Notes: a model not told the origin generated them from the letters alone. A stretch of 64,000 bases of DNA from Candidatus Aenigmatarchaeota archaeon (GCA_018304545.1 JAGVVZ010000006.1:1-64000); one strand, 5' to 3'. Counted from the stretch's first letter, positions 17,831-27,078 are shown. Numbers and translations are program-made.

Positions 17831-18249
17831 AGCGGCATCTCATTTCTTATAAAAGAATAGTTGTTAGGAATTTAAAACCGAATTATATTAGAAATGAAAG
17901 AAAATAAAAATTATAATTAAAAACAATTTTTTAATCTACTATTCAGGTCCTCCTCTCGGAATCATCCCTCTTAATTCACTGTCTCCTCAACCACTTCATT
18001 AATCATCATTATCAGCCTCTCCTCATTATTCTTGATCATCATCCCGTTATATTTCTAATATATACTATGCATTGGATTTTATTTAAACTCCGTCTAAAAA
18101 GGCCTTGTAACGGGTTAAAACTAGCATATTGAAACAGGACCAATCAGCACGGAAGCAATAAAAGAATTTTTGTAGAGGGGAAAGAATTTTTCAAATTTCT
18201 ACTTAATAGAAAAGTAAAAGAATAAAACCATTAACACGAACAAAATATT
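17831..18249. other. Intergenic region with micro-ORFs on the minus strand
   Basis: There is no long ORF. On the minus strand, a TATA-like GTTTAAATAAAATCC near 18090 is followed by a 23-codon ORF (separate entry) and, in the adjacent frame, SELRGMIPRGGPE. The plus strand holds only AT-rich leader sequence before the M29 gene and two copies of AAAGAATTTTT near 18168 and 18182. Confidence 0.4.
17939..18042 (-). pseudogene. Micro-ORF pair, possibly one frameshifted small gene
   Basis: ATG at 18042 reads MMIKNNEERLIMMINEVVEETVN, then stop. A minus-one shift at GTT-GAG-GAG would continue as ...EGDSELRGMIPRGGPE before TAG at 17939, giving about 35 residues. The downstream part reads like a natural protein end. 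It may be a decayed or mis-sequenced small gene; the support is only composition and position after a TATA box. Confidence 0.25.
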
Positions 18250-19215
18250 ATGAGTTTCACATATGCTTATCCTCGAGAAAAACTTTTAACAGGGGCAACT
18301 ACAGCTCTGGTTGGCTGTATGGGATATAAACCTAGGGAATCTGTTTTGGTATTAACTGATGATTTGCATAGGTCTATAGGACAATTATTTTATGACGCTG
18401 CTCAAAATGTTGTTGAAGGATCTCCTTTACGAATATATGAAATGCAGAACACAGGTGGGAATGGCAGAGAACCTGTTGATAGAGATGTACCCAAATTAAT
18501 GAAAGAATATGATATAGTACTTATAGCAACCAGATATTCATTGACTCATACAAAAGCACGAAGAGATGCTACTAAAAAAGGTGTCAGAATAGCTTCAATG
18601 CCAGGAATCACTGAACTGTCTTTGGCTGAAGGCGGTATGACTGCTGATTATAAAGAAGTGGCGAGGTTAACACAAGAGATGCATGAAGCTGTTAGAAACG
18701 GGGGATTAATGCACGTTTATACCGAACTTGGAACTGATGTTCAAATAAGATTAGGAAAATATCCGTGGCATCTTGATATGGGAATTTATCATAATAGGGG
18801 CGAATTCGGAAATTTGCCTGCAGGTGAAATTTATACTGCACCTTTCGAGAGAGGTGTAAACGGCGTAATAGTTTTTGATTATATGGGTAGCGTCATCAAT
18901 TCTCCTGCTACTGTCGAAATCAAAAACGGAAGAATTGCTGGTGGAGATAAAAGAATATTAAATTTAGCTAATAGTGTTGGTTATAGAGGAAGACAAATTG
19001 CGGAATTGGGCATAGGAACTAATCCAAGAGCAATAGATACTACAAGTGTATTAGAAGCAGAAAAGATGCTACATACTGTTCACATCGCATGTGGAAATAA
19101 CGTGTTTGCGGGTGGCAGAAATGATGTTCCACTTCATCAAGACGGTATAATAGCGAGACCAACCGTTAGATTGAATGAGAAATGGAGAATGGAAAAGGGA
19201 GAATGGAGAATTTAA
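18250..19215 (+). CDS. M29-family (thermophilic AmpS-like) aminopeptidase
   Basis: Metallo-aminopeptidase removing N-terminal residues in the cytosol. The metal ligands of the family are all visible in order: GEIYTAPFE, AELGIGTNP, TVHIACGNN and PLHQDGIIARPTV. At 321 residues it is shorter than typical members (about 370-410), mostly at the N-terminus. The C-terminus has a repetitive tail (KWRMEKGEWRI) encoded by a GGAGAATGGA repeat, suggesting slippage. It is convergent with a second M29 gene (38 bp between stops). Confidence 0.85.
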   Translation: MSFTYAYPREKLLTGATTALVGCMGYKPRESVLVLTDDLHRSIGQLFYDAAQNVVEGSPLRIYEMQNTGGNGREPVDRDVPKLMKEYDIVLIATRYSLTHTKARRDATKKGVRIASMPGITELSLAEGGMTADYKEVARLTQEMHEAVRNGGLMHVYTELGTDVQIRLGKYPWHLDMGIYHNRGEFGNLPAGEIYTAPFERGVNGVIVFDYMGSVINSPATVEIKNGRIAGGDKRILNLANSVGYRGRQIAELGIGTNPRAIDTTSVLEAEKMLHTVHIACGNNVFAGGRNDVPLHQDGIIARPTVRLNEKWRMEKGEWRI

Positions 19216-19252
19216 TTGTTGATGCTTTAAATCTCAAAAATTAATTTCTATA

Positions 19253-20359
19253 TTATTCTATCTTAAAAACGCCGTTTTCTTGAATGACTTTACCATCAAG
19301 ATAGAGCTTGCCGCCACCAGCAGATTCTCTTAAATCAACTAACATGTCCCAGTGAAGACCGGATTTATTCCTTACGCCTTCTGGGGCAGTTCCTTCATAA
19401 GCATTTCCTAAAGCTAAATGAATACTGCCACCTATTTTCTCATCAAAAAGCATATTTCCAGTGAACCTATCAATGCCGTAGTTCAAGCCTATCCCAAATT
19501 CACCCAGTTTTCTCGAACCACTGTCTGTATCTAATTGGCCTAATAAAAACGTTTCATTTGTATCTGAAGTTGCTTCAACAACTACTCCATCTCTGAATGT
19601 TAGCCTAACGCCTCTCACTTCATTGCCAGACTCTATTGCAGGATAGGTGAACCTTACAACACCGTTCGCAGAGCTTTCAACGGGAGCATAATATACTTCA
19701 CCGTCAGGAACATTATGTTTTCCGTAGGACATCCTACCTTCTCTACCTGCAATACTAAATGTTAGATCGGTATCTGTTGCAACTACTTTAACTGAACTCC
19801 CGGTATCGAAAATAGTTTTTATAGATCTCTGTTGTTGTTCCATGATAATATAATCCACTAACACAGCTCCAAAAAAGAAATCTTCATAATCTTTCAAAGA
19901 CATATTCGCTTCTTGGGCAAGCGCTGGCGTGGGATATCTTGTAACTACCCATCTCTTTCTTAATCTTTCATGAAGTATGGAAGCTGTTGCCTTTTGTCTC
20001 ATTGCAATTCTTTTAGGATCTATACCGCTAAGTGATCTTGTATTTTCTGGTGCGCCTATTCTTATATATGCATCCATAGCTTGCATTTCTGCTAGAGCTA
20101 TTTCTGACATGTGCTGCAGTTGTTCGTCACTCGCATAACGCATAAAAGCATCATCCATGCCTTCAAATCCTACATTAGGATCAAGTAAAATATGAGGATA
20201 AGGATATGCTCCTCTTTCTATCACTTTTCTATAGACTACTTCAAACAGAGGCAGACCAAGTGTAGAATCTGTTAACAAATATACTTTATCTCCCGGTTTT
20301 ATTTCGGTAGAATGACCGGTCAGTATATCAGCTAATCTTTCAACTCTTGAATCATACAT
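19253..20359 (-). CDS. M29-family (AmpS-like) aminopeptidase
   Basis: A second M29 enzyme, full length (368 residues from the preferred ATG at 20359, MYDSRVERLADILTGHS; the track start at 20437 runs through the promoter). Metal-binding landmarks are GEVYYAPVESSANG, LGEFGIGLNYGID, GSIHLALGNAYEGT and GLHWDMLVDL (His and Asp). It acts in peptide catabolism as a homodimer in characterised relatives. It diverges from the aldehyde dehydrogenase, with 95 bp between starts. Confidence 0.9.
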   Translation of the reverse strand: MYDSRVERLADILTGHSTEIKPGDKVYLLTDSTLGLPLFEVVYRKVIERGAYPYPHILLDPNVGFEGMDDAFMRYASDEQLQHMSEIALAEMQAMDAYIRIGAPENTRSLSGIDPKRIAMRQKATASILHERLRKRWVVTRYPTPALAQEANMSLKDYEDFFFGAVLVDYIIMEQQQRSIKTIFDTGSSVKVVATDTDLTFSIAGREGRMSYGKHNVPDGEVYYAPVESSANGVVRFTYPAIESGNEVRGVRLTFRDGVVVEATSDTNETFLLGQLDTDSGSRKLGEFGIGLNYGIDRFTGNMLFDEKIGGSIHLALGNAYEGTAPEGVRNKSGLHWDMLVDLRESAGGGKLYLDGKVIQENGVFKIE

Positions 20360-20454
20360 AAAAAATGTAAGGATAATAAAAGTTTTAAGCTTGTCTAAAA
20401 GGAAAATACAATAATTTTCATATTTAACAAATCCCAATTAATTATTGGAATTCA

Positions 20455-21924
20455 ATGCAAGAACACAAAATATATATCGACGGCCAGTGGGTAAAATCAG
20501 AATCCGGTCGGACATTCCTCAGTCTAGATCCGGCTACCGAAAGACCTATCGGCAAATTTCAGCAGGGAAATGAGAATGATGTTAAAAAGGCGATAGACGC
20601 TGCTGAAGATGCCTACCATAAATGGAGTGAAATACCTGCACCGAAAAGAGGTGAGGTGCTCTTAAAAGTAGCTGAACTATTAAAAAAAGAAAAACAGAGA
20701 TTAGGCAAACTGGTAGCAACAGAAATGGGTAAAGTGATGCCAGAAGCATTAGGCGATGTGCAAGAAGCTATAGACGTGTTTGAATATATGGCAGGCGAAG
20801 GCAGGCGACTGTACGGCCATACGACGCCTTCCGAGCTAAAAGACAAGTTTGCAATGACTATACGAATGCCGCTCGGCGTTGTCGGATTAATAACTCCGTG
20901 GAATTTTCCTATTGCTATACCGTCATGGAAACTTGCACCGGCATTGATATGCGGAAATGGCATCGTACTCAAACCAAGCTCGGATACTCCATTATGTGCG
21001 ATAGAGCTGGTGAAAATTTTAGAAAAGGCTGGCATACCCAAAGGTGTAGTCAATTTGGTGACAGGTCCTGGAGATACAGCTGGAAAAGAATTGATAAAGA
21101 ATGATAAAGTGCGAGGCATATCATTTACCGGTAACAAAGACACCGGAGAATGGATACTGAAAGAAGCGGGATTAAAAAAGGTTGGTTTAGAACTGGGGGG
21201 GAAGAATGCGATCATTATTATGCCTGATGCCGATCTGAATCTTGCATTGGAAGGTGCATTATGGGGAGGATTCGGCACAACAGGACAGAGATGCACAGCT
21301 GCATCGAGAGTTATAATAGATAGGAGTGTGCAAAAAATATTTGAAAGGAATTTTGTTGATAGAGCAAGAAGATTAAAATTAGGAGCAGGCTACGATAAGA
21401 AGAGTGATGTGGGTCCATTAATAAATAAATATGCCTTAGAAAAAACTCACAAATACACTTTATTTGGGTTGGCTGAAGGCGCTAAATTATTAACTGGCGG
21501 CAGAAGATTTGGTAGCAAAGGGTTTTTCTATGAACCGACAATCTTCACTGATGTTTCGGTCAATATGAGAATCGCAAAGGAAGAAATATTCGGACCAACT
21601 GTTTCACTAATACCTGTCAACGGATTGGATGAAGCAATAGAAGCTGTCAATTCAGTTGAATACGGCCTCAGTTCGTCTATCTATACAAATAATATAAGGA
21701 ATGCATTCAAAGCAATTGAGAAGATAGAAACTGGAATCACATATGTTAATGCTAGCACAATTGGAGCGGAAGTGCACTTGCCGTTTGGCGGAATGAGGCA
21801 TACTGGAAATGGCACGAGAGAAGCTGGAATTGAAGGAATAAATGAATTTTCAGAGACAAAAACTGTTTATATTGATTATTCCGGAAGACTTCAGAAAGCT
21901 CAAATAGATGTTGTGAAAGATTGA
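20455..21924 (+). CDS. NAD(P)+-dependent aldehyde dehydrogenase
   Basis: ALDH superfamily, 489 residues. Landmarks are the NAD-binding PWNFPIAIPSWKLAPAL, the FTGNKDTGEWI loop, the general-base Glu in LELGGKNAIII, the catalytic Cys in GTTGQRCTAASRV and the C-terminal PFGGMRHTGNGTREAG. The last motif resembles semialdehyde-oxidising ALDHs of the antiquitin/ketoglutarate-semialdehyde group, but the substrate is uncertain. The start ATG is preceded by TTGGAATTCA, with no strong ribosome-binding site. Confidence 0.93.
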   Translation: MQEHKIYIDGQWVKSESGRTFLSLDPATERPIGKFQQGNENDVKKAIDAAEDAYHKWSEIPAPKRGEVLLKVAELLKKEKQRLGKLVATEMGKVMPEALGDVQEAIDVFEYMAGEGRRLYGHTTPSELKDKFAMTIRMPLGVVGLITPWNFPIAIPSWKLAPALICGNGIVLKPSSDTPLCAIELVKILEKAGIPKGVVNLVTGPGDTAGKELIKNDKVRGISFTGNKDTGEWILKEAGLKKVGLELGGKNAIIIMPDADLNLALEGALWGGFGTTGQRCTAASRVIIDRSVQKIFERNFVDRARRLKLGAGYDKKSDVGPLINKYALEKTHKYTLFGLAEGAKLLTGGRRFGSKGFFYEPTIFTDVSVNMRIAKEEIFGPTVSLIPVNGLDEAIEAVNSVEYGLSSSIYTNNIRNAFKAIEKIETGITYVNASTIGAEVHLPFGGMRHTGNGTREAGIEGINEFSETKTVYIDYSGRLQKAQIDVVKD

Positions 21925-21970
21925 GTGAAGTAAGTTTAAATGGACAGAAACCTTTCTTAGACATTACTAT

Positions 21971-22006
21971 AGAAATCCTTATATATTAGTCATCATATAG
22001 TAGTAA
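21971..22006 (+). promoter_or_regulatory. Shared orphan-gene promoter element, copy 3
   Basis: AGAAATCCTTATATATTAG followed by TCATCATATAGTAGTAA directly before AATATG of the 22009 gene. It differs from copy 2 at only about three positions. Confidence 0.7.
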
Positions 22007-22008
22007 AT

Positions 22009-22242
22009 ATGTCTGACAGTGTAACCGTACCATTTATTGTAAAGTACCAAATAGGGGGTTTAGATGAGGGAAGTGGCTGGTCTGTCGGGATATATGAAAA
22101 GAACGAAACATTTTTTGTTGTCGATTATAGACAAGGTTTTACGGGTCGACTTATAGGTCATAATGATGGTTTGGATGCAGCTAAACAAAGAGCACAGAGC
22201 TGGGCTCAAGAAAAGGGTTATGCAATAACAGAATTAGCTTGA
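22009..22242 (+). CDS. Orphan small protein, 77 aa (shared-promoter group)
   Basis: I do not recognise this protein. It has an antiparallel-beta look (FIVKYQIGGLDEGSGWSVGI, TFFVVDYRQGF) followed by a helix (GLDAAKQRAQSWAQEKGY), resembling a double-stranded-beta plus alpha mini-domain. It has no membrane segment or cysteines. The start codon is fixed by the promoter, which ends 2-3 bases before it, so the leader is very short or absent. Confidence 0.65.
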   Translation: MSDSVTVPFIVKYQIGGLDEGSGWSVGIYEKNETFFVVDYRQGFTGRLIGHNDGLDAAKQRAQSWAQEKGYAITELA

Positions 22243-22324
22243 TTGTTAGTTCATGTAATAGACGTATGATATTCTTCCAAACTATTAATGGTTAAACCAA
22301 TTAAGATACTTTCTTTTAATTTAC

Positions 22325-22963
22325 CTAAACCCTTTTAACGAAATCTCCGCTCTTCGTTAACAGCAAACGAACAAGATCTGAATAGTCTGTCACTCTGATA
22401 TTGACAACTTCATATACCACATCTCTATAATTCGAGGTAATCCTGCCCTGAGGCAATCCGTATTTGTTAATGAATTGCATTAAAAAATTCAATCTGTTAG
22501 TTGTGACTGACGTATCTAGTCCCTTCTCCTTGAAGAATTTGTTTATCTTTATCAAATTATCTATTGACCGGACCGTGTTCTGTTTTGTTAAATTACGTGT
22601 GTCAATGCTTGCTAGCCGCAACTCATTCCATTCAGTCTTAGAAATTCCGAATGATTTTTTGACATAATTAAAGTAGACATCTGTTCTGTTTGTTTCCTTA
22701 TACAAATACAATAGAGACGAGAGCTTAGCCTGTTCACTATTATTACCAGATTTTATTAACTCGATCCAATTATAACCCAATACATTCTGAATGTTTTTTT
22801 GAGTAAGTAAATCATTCTTCTCATTGGGCATGTAATCTTTAATTTTTATTTCATTGCTTGGTCTGAAATTTAAATTCATTTTTTTGTAGTTCATTAGAAA
22901 TAGGAAAAAGGCCTGAGTTATCAAAACAATAACGATGATTGTTATCAATAAATTGTATCTCAT
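22325..22963 (-). CDS. Single-span membrane protein downstream of HerA-like ATPase
   Basis: About 212 residues from MRYNLLITIIV (the track start at 22975 adds four residues and overlaps the HerA-like stop). One N-terminal transmembrane helix (residues about 3-25) is followed by a helical soluble domain with FGISKTEWNELRLASIDTRN. It is unrecognised. It is tightly linked to the HerA-like gene, and the orientation suggests the domain lies outside the membrane or is tethered to it. A membrane partner of the ATPase is a reasonable but unproven idea. Confidence 0.65.
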   Translation of the reverse strand: MRYNLLITIIVIVLITQAFFLFLMNYKKMNLNFRPSNEIKIKDYMPNEKNDLLTQKNIQNVLGYNWIELIKSGNNSEQAKLSSLLYLYKETNRTDVYFNYVKKSFGISKTEWNELRLASIDTRNLTKQNTVRSIDNLIKINKFFKEKGLDTSVTTNRLNFLMQFINKYGLPQGRITSNYRDVVYEVVNIRVTDYSDLVRLLLTKSGDFVKRV

Positions 22964-22967
22964 ACTA

Positions 22968-24248
22968 TCACACATTGGCTGCTATAGCAGCTTCACCCGC
23001 ATGCCATGATAGCCTTGGCCTCAACTGCACCGAATAAATTCTTTCCGAGTTGTCATCTAATATTATAGCAGTACCTCTGCTTTTAGGCAGGCTATCAATT
23101 GATTTCCAAATATCTTCCATCAAATAAGTCTGCATCACGCCATGTAACGCATCTAAATCATGCTTCGAAGTCAGCCTATGAGAAATAACCATATCCGCCT
23201 GTGATACGATGTCTTGATGAATTTTATTCGGCATTTGGGTCATAGGCACGAAGCTTATGCCTGGCTCTCTTCCCTGTTTAACAATTGTCAATATGGGACC
23301 AGATGAAACTGTCATCGCATCTGACGGGCAAAAATTATGTGCCTCGTCCATAAACAGCCATACCATGGGAAAGCGTTCTTTCAGTTGAATTGTTCCCATT
23401 TTTGCTAACTCTTCTTGTTTTCTCGCCATTACTCTTTGTTCGTATATCTTTCTAGATATCAATGCAACAAGCAGGTTTCTCACAGACCACGCCTCAGCCT
23501 CTCTCAGTCTTGAAACATCAAATACATTTACTCTTCCTGGTTTCATTACTTCATCTATTTTCACGCCTTCTTCTCCAAACACACCCCATTTGTCAGCAAC
23601 AGAAAGCATATTATCTAGAGCTGATTTAACATGCGTATCTAATGTCCTGTCATCTTTGACTTTAGATATCAAATCGTCAATACTAAACCGTTCATTTTTT
23701 TCATGCAGCTGATTAACGATTTTTTGAAGGCCCAATGCGATAGGATTGGTTGAAGGCAACTGAAATGCCAAAGACCACTCTTCTGGGGAAAATTCGTAAG
23801 GAGGGATGGAAATGCCGAAATCAACAGGTATGTCTGCATCTAAAAATTCTTTTTTTTGTGAGAACGGAACGAAGACTTTGGTTCTGTCTTCAAACGCTTT
23901 TGGTTTCATTTTCCATTGATCCAGCAGTACGATCTGGTCTTCATTGGGCGTCTTCATGCTCCAATAAATACCCATCGTATCAATAATAACCGATGTTAAA
24001 TTGTTCCTGAATTCGTCCGGGAGCGATGCGATTTCCTCCATTATAATTCCGCCAGAGTAGCTTTTTCCAGAACCTCTCTTGCCCGCAATCAAAATTACGT
24101 GCGGCCTCAACAGGTCAAGCATCACTTTATTTGCAAGATACGTATCTTCGCCCTTCCCTATCAGGTTCTTCCCTATATAACCAGTTGCTGTGCTACCATA
24201 TTTTTTTAAATCGTCAGATCGCCTGCCAATAATAATTTCGTGAACCAT
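22968..24248 (-). CDS. HerA-like (DUF87) hexameric ATPase
   Basis: FtsK/HerA-superfamily P-loop ATPase, 426 residues. Walker A is GKRGSGKSY (about residue 57), with upstream LRPHVILIA. Walker B is VWLFMDEAHNFCP (about 300), followed by the sensor region VKQGREPGISFVPMTQMP. The C-terminal ISHRLTSKHDLDALHGVM block is typical of archaeal HerA-like proteins. No nurA nuclease gene is adjacent; instead it is followed by a single-span membrane protein. A role in DNA translocation/repair or membrane-linked transport cannot be separated. Confidence 0.85.
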   Translation of the reverse strand: MVHEIIIGRRSDDLKKYGSTATGYIGKNLIGKGEDTYLANKVMLDLLRPHVILIAGKRGSGKSYSGGIIMEEIASLPDEFRNNLTSVIIDTMGIYWSMKTPNEDQIVLLDQWKMKPKAFEDRTKVFVPFSQKKEFLDADIPVDFGISIPPYEFSPEEWSLAFQLPSTNPIALGLQKIVNQLHEKNERFSIDDLISKVKDDRTLDTHVKSALDNMLSVADKWGVFGEEGVKIDEVMKPGRVNVFDVSRLREAEAWSVRNLLVALISRKIYEQRVMARKQEELAKMGTIQLKERFPMVWLFMDEAHNFCPSDAMTVSSGPILTIVKQGREPGISFVPMTQMPNKIHQDIVSQADMVISHRLTSKHDLDALHGVMQTYLMEDIWKSIDSLPKSRGTAIILDDNSERIYSVQLRPRLSWHAGEAAIAANV

Positions 24249-24280
24249 AATAATGATTTGGTGAAAGTAGTAGAAATAAA

Positions 24281-24949
24281 TTATTTAGAGTTTCTTAATA
24301 CAACAGGCAAGTCTTTCTCTTCAAATTCTCTAATATCTTTCTCTGTATTAAAAGTACTCCAAAATCCCCCGTGTTTGAACAATTTCATTTTCATTTTGGG
24401 AAAAACATCATATTCCAAACTTCCTTTTTCGGGTAAAGATTTTAGAAGCTCATCTCTGTTCAATAAGTACCATCCACAACTTACCCAACTATCAAGAATA
24501 GGCTTTTCAACAAAAAATGCGAAATTATTTTTTTCTTTAACTAATCCGAATGGCAGTCTGGGATGTGCAACACAAATCGTGTTTTCTTTGATTTTCGATA
24601 ATTTAGAAATATTTATATCAGTAATATCATCACAGTTCAATACCAATATGTAATTGGTGTTAGTTTTCGGTAGCGCTTTATTGAGACCGCCTGCAGTTCC
24701 AAGAAGCTGTTCTTCAACCGAGAATTCGATTTTGGAAGGCATATATTTCTTAGAGTTAGAATCAATAAATTTCTTTATTTCATCTGATTTATAACCTATG
24801 GATAAAATAATTTTATTGATTTCTTTTGATTTTAATAAATAATCAAGCTGGTAAGTTAAGATTGGCTTGCCTGCTACTTCCATAAGAGGTTTGGGAAGAA
24901 CATGATTCATTCTAGAACCTTTACCACCTGCTAATATGACGACATCCAT
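24281..24949 (-). CDS. Sugar-1-phosphate nucleotidyltransferase
   Basis: 222 residues from the preferred ATG at 24949 (MDVVILAGGKGSRM), which sits right after a TATA-like stretch. It has the nucleotide-binding loop LAGGKGSRM, the KPLMEVAGKP substrate loop, the GTAGGLNKAL motif and the VLNCDDITDI metal-binding Asp. It makes an NDP-sugar from NTP and a hexose-1-phosphate; the specific nucleotide (GTP, UTP or dTTP) is unclear. It is transcribed divergently from a second nucleotidyltransferase at 25070. Confidence 0.88.
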   Translation of the reverse strand: MDVVILAGGKGSRMNHVLPKPLMEVAGKPILTYQLDYLLKSKEINKIILSIGYKSDEIKKFIDSNSKKYMPSKIEFSVEEQLLGTAGGLNKALPKTNTNYILVLNCDDITDINISKLSKIKENTICVAHPRLPFGLVKEKNNFAFFVEKPILDSWVSCGWYLLNRDELLKSLPEKGSLEYDVFPKMKMKLFKHGGFWSTFNTEKDIREFEEKDLPVVLRNSK

Positions 24950-25069
24950 GTCAAAAATAATAAAGCTGGACAATTATATAACTTATACATATACTGATAA
25001 AATTATTTTGAATGACATTAAACAGTATTATTTATTTCTTTACAAACAATACTAAAGAATACTCGGTTA

Positions 25070-25879
25070 ATGACGAAATTTGAGTTGGTCTTGTTGGGAT
25101 ATCCGATTTTTGTGATATTAGCTGGCGGCTATGGAATAAGAATGAATGATTGGATAAAAGAACGGTATGGAGACAAACCAAAGGTCTTATTACCATTTGG
25201 CGCAGAAGGAGAACCGATTTTACTTTACAATCTAAGAAATTGTATGGAAATTGGCAGACCAGAAAATATTTATGTAGCCACTGTTCTTCAAGAAATCGAA
25301 GATTATGTTAAAGGTGTTGATATAAGAATCAACGTGATTCGTGAACCACAAGACGGAAAGGACCCACGTACCAATATTGGAAGAGGCGGAGCTATGAGTT
25401 ATTCTGTTGAAAGAAGATTACTGCCAGAAAGAGATATCATAACTGTAAATGCCGTGGATCTCTGTCCAGTCAGTAGTATACAAGAAATGGCTAGTTGCAA
25501 AGGTAGCGGATTTCTAGTGGCTAAACGTTACTATTCAGAAATGCCGGGTTCAAATTTACCGAACGTTGTATACTATCGAAATGGCGTTATAACGGGAATT
25601 CAAAGGGAAAAATATGAAATCAGTGATGGCACGGGATTACATACGGGCATATCTAGAATTGGATTAGATGATTTTTATAGACTAAGAAACATACAAAAGG
25701 GCGAAGAAACCGAGGACACTATTTTCATGCAAATAATGAGAGAAGGAAGGTTACGAGTAGTTGGACCTATAGAAACATGGCTCCCATTAAAAATACCCCA
25801 ACATGTGATAGACTGTAAAAGTGTCTATATAGAAGATTTCAGAAAGACTGGTTTTATCAAAAAAGCACCGGAGCATTAA
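25070..25879 (+). CDS. Nucleotidyltransferase, coupled to a HIT-like phosphorylase gene
   Basis: A GT-A-fold nucleotidyltransferase with LAGGYGIRM and PKVLLPFGAEGEPIL. The signature is less canonical than in the neighbour at 24281: the GGAMSYSVERR block stands where GTAGGL is usual, followed by ITVNAVDLCP with the metal Asp. 269 residues; the first about 14 residues before the core strand could be dispensable. Its stop lies one base before the start of the next gene, so they are coexpressed and probably act on the same nucleotide-sugar. Confidence 0.78.
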   Translation: MTKFELVLLGYPIFVILAGGYGIRMNDWIKERYGDKPKVLLPFGAEGEPILLYNLRNCMEIGRPENIYVATVLQEIEDYVKGVDIRINVIREPQDGKDPRTNIGRGGAMSYSVERRLLPERDIITVNAVDLCPVSSIQEMASCKGSGFLVAKRYYSEMPGSNLPNVVYYRNGVITGIQREKYEISDGTGLHTGISRIGLDDFYRLRNIQKGEETEDTIFMQIMREGRLRVVGPIETWLPLKIPQHVIDCKSVYIEDFRKTGFIKKAPEH

Positions 25880-25880
25880 T

Positions 25881-26888
25881 ATGCTAAGCAACTTATATAA
25901 AAATAAAATATTAAGTTCAAACACCTTAAAAAAACTCTTAGAGGAAGACGAACAACTACAAAATAAAAACCACGCTATCAATGCTTTAATCAGGCATCAA
26001 AAAAAACACTTATCATTAATCAATGATGCATACGAACAGCTGAATAGAATTAAATCAAAAACCATAGAAATAGATGGTATAGATTTTGAAGTTGATTTTA
26101 ACCAATTAAGAAAACAAAACACGATAGCAGAAATCAACAAAAAAACTATCGAATCACAGAACTGTTTTTTATGCCCTGAATATCTGTATCCGGAACAAAT
26201 GGGTATTAAAATGATGGATTTTATAGCCTTTCTAAATCCGAGACCAATTTATATTAACCATCTAACATTAGTTAAAGAACACAAACCACAACATATTAAA
26301 AAAAGTATAGTATCAAGCATGGTAAAATTGACTAAAGACATATACCCGTATAGATTACTTTATAACAGTCCAGGCTCTGGCGCCACAATGTCGACTCACA
26401 TGCATTTGCAAGCCATACCCTATAAAGCCCCCATTGAAAATGAGTTCATAAAAAGGGAAAACGTGGTAAAATTAAAAAACAACAATATTCATGTTTTGAA
26501 ATTCCCTTCAAGGGTCTTGGTTGTTGAAGGCGAAAATAAAGATGTGGTTAAAGATATATCTGAAATTCTTAATGAAATTAAAAATTTGAGATATTTGGAC
26601 GAGGAATGGGGTCGGCATATAGTAAGTATCTGGGGCAGATATTTACCTGAGAAAGATATTCATCAGTTTTTTGTAATACCCAGATCCAAGTGGAGATCTC
26701 ATGATTATGGTTTAGAGGAAGACAAAATAGCATGCAGTCCCGGAACATTAGAAATGTGTGGCAAAATAATAGTTGCTAATAAAAGCACGTTCGACAAAAT
26801 GGATGAAAAATTAATAAGAAGAATTCTTGACGAAGTTTCTATGAGAAAGGGGAATTTTGAAGAATTGATTAAAAGACTGTTTTCATAA
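25881..26888 (+). CDS. HIT-superfamily nucleotidyl transferase/phosphorylase-like protein (DUF4922/GDP-hexose phosphorylase-like)
   Basis: 335 residues. The pattern is that of GalT and GDP-hexose phosphorylase relatives: NCFLCPEYLYPEQMG (Cys pair and substrate loop), INHLTLVKEHKPQ, the Ser/Gly loop NSPGSGATMSTHMHLQAIP with a His-x-His-x-Gln active-site triad variant, and a second-half YLPEKDIHQFFVIPR. Such enzymes cleave an NDP-sugar with phosphate or transfer an NMP group. Position behind a nucleotidyltransferase suggests sugar-nucleotide interconversion. The substrate is unknown and the assignment is at superfamily level. Confidence 0.72.
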   Translation: MLSNLYKNKILSSNTLKKLLEEDEQLQNKNHAINALIRHQKKHLSLINDAYEQLNRIKSKTIEIDGIDFEVDFNQLRKQNTIAEINKKTIESQNCFLCPEYLYPEQMGIKMMDFIAFLNPRPIYINHLTLVKEHKPQHIKKSIVSSMVKLTKDIYPYRLLYNSPGSGATMSTHMHLQAIPYKAPIENEFIKRENVVKLKNNNIHVLKFPSRVLVVEGENKDVVKDISEILNEIKNLRYLDEEWGRHIVSIWGRYLPEKDIHQFFVIPRSKWRSHDYGLEEDKIACSPGTLEMCGKIIVANKSTFDKMDEKLIRRILDEVSMRKGNFEELIKRLFS

Positions 26889-26940
26889 TAATTATATATT
26901 CAATTTAAAGTTAGTCAACTAATTTTAACTAACTACTGAT

Positions 26941-27015
26941 GGGGCAGTGGTCCAGTTTGGTCTACGATTCCAGCTTGGGGTGTTGGCGACCCGAGTTCAA
27001 ATCTCGGCTGCCCCA
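26941..27015 (+). tRNA. tRNA-Pro(GGG)
   Basis: A full cloverleaf was read by eye. The acceptor GGGGCAG/CTGCCCC has discriminator A. The D arm is GTCC/CGAT with one mismatch. The anticodon stem CCAGC/GTTGG closes the loop TTGGGGT, with anticodon GGG. The T arm is CCGAG-TTCAAAT-CTCGG. There is no intron, and CCA is not encoded. Confidence 0.95.
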
Positions 27016-27078
27016 TGTCGTTTTGTTTAACCGTTCATAGAGGCAATGTATTTATTTTTATATATTTTTAATTCTGAG

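Noticed and set aside
20613-21296. 227-aa minus-strand ORF
   Set aside because: It is the shadow of the aldehyde dehydrogenase in the antisense frame; no family motifs, while the plus strand has a full ALDH.
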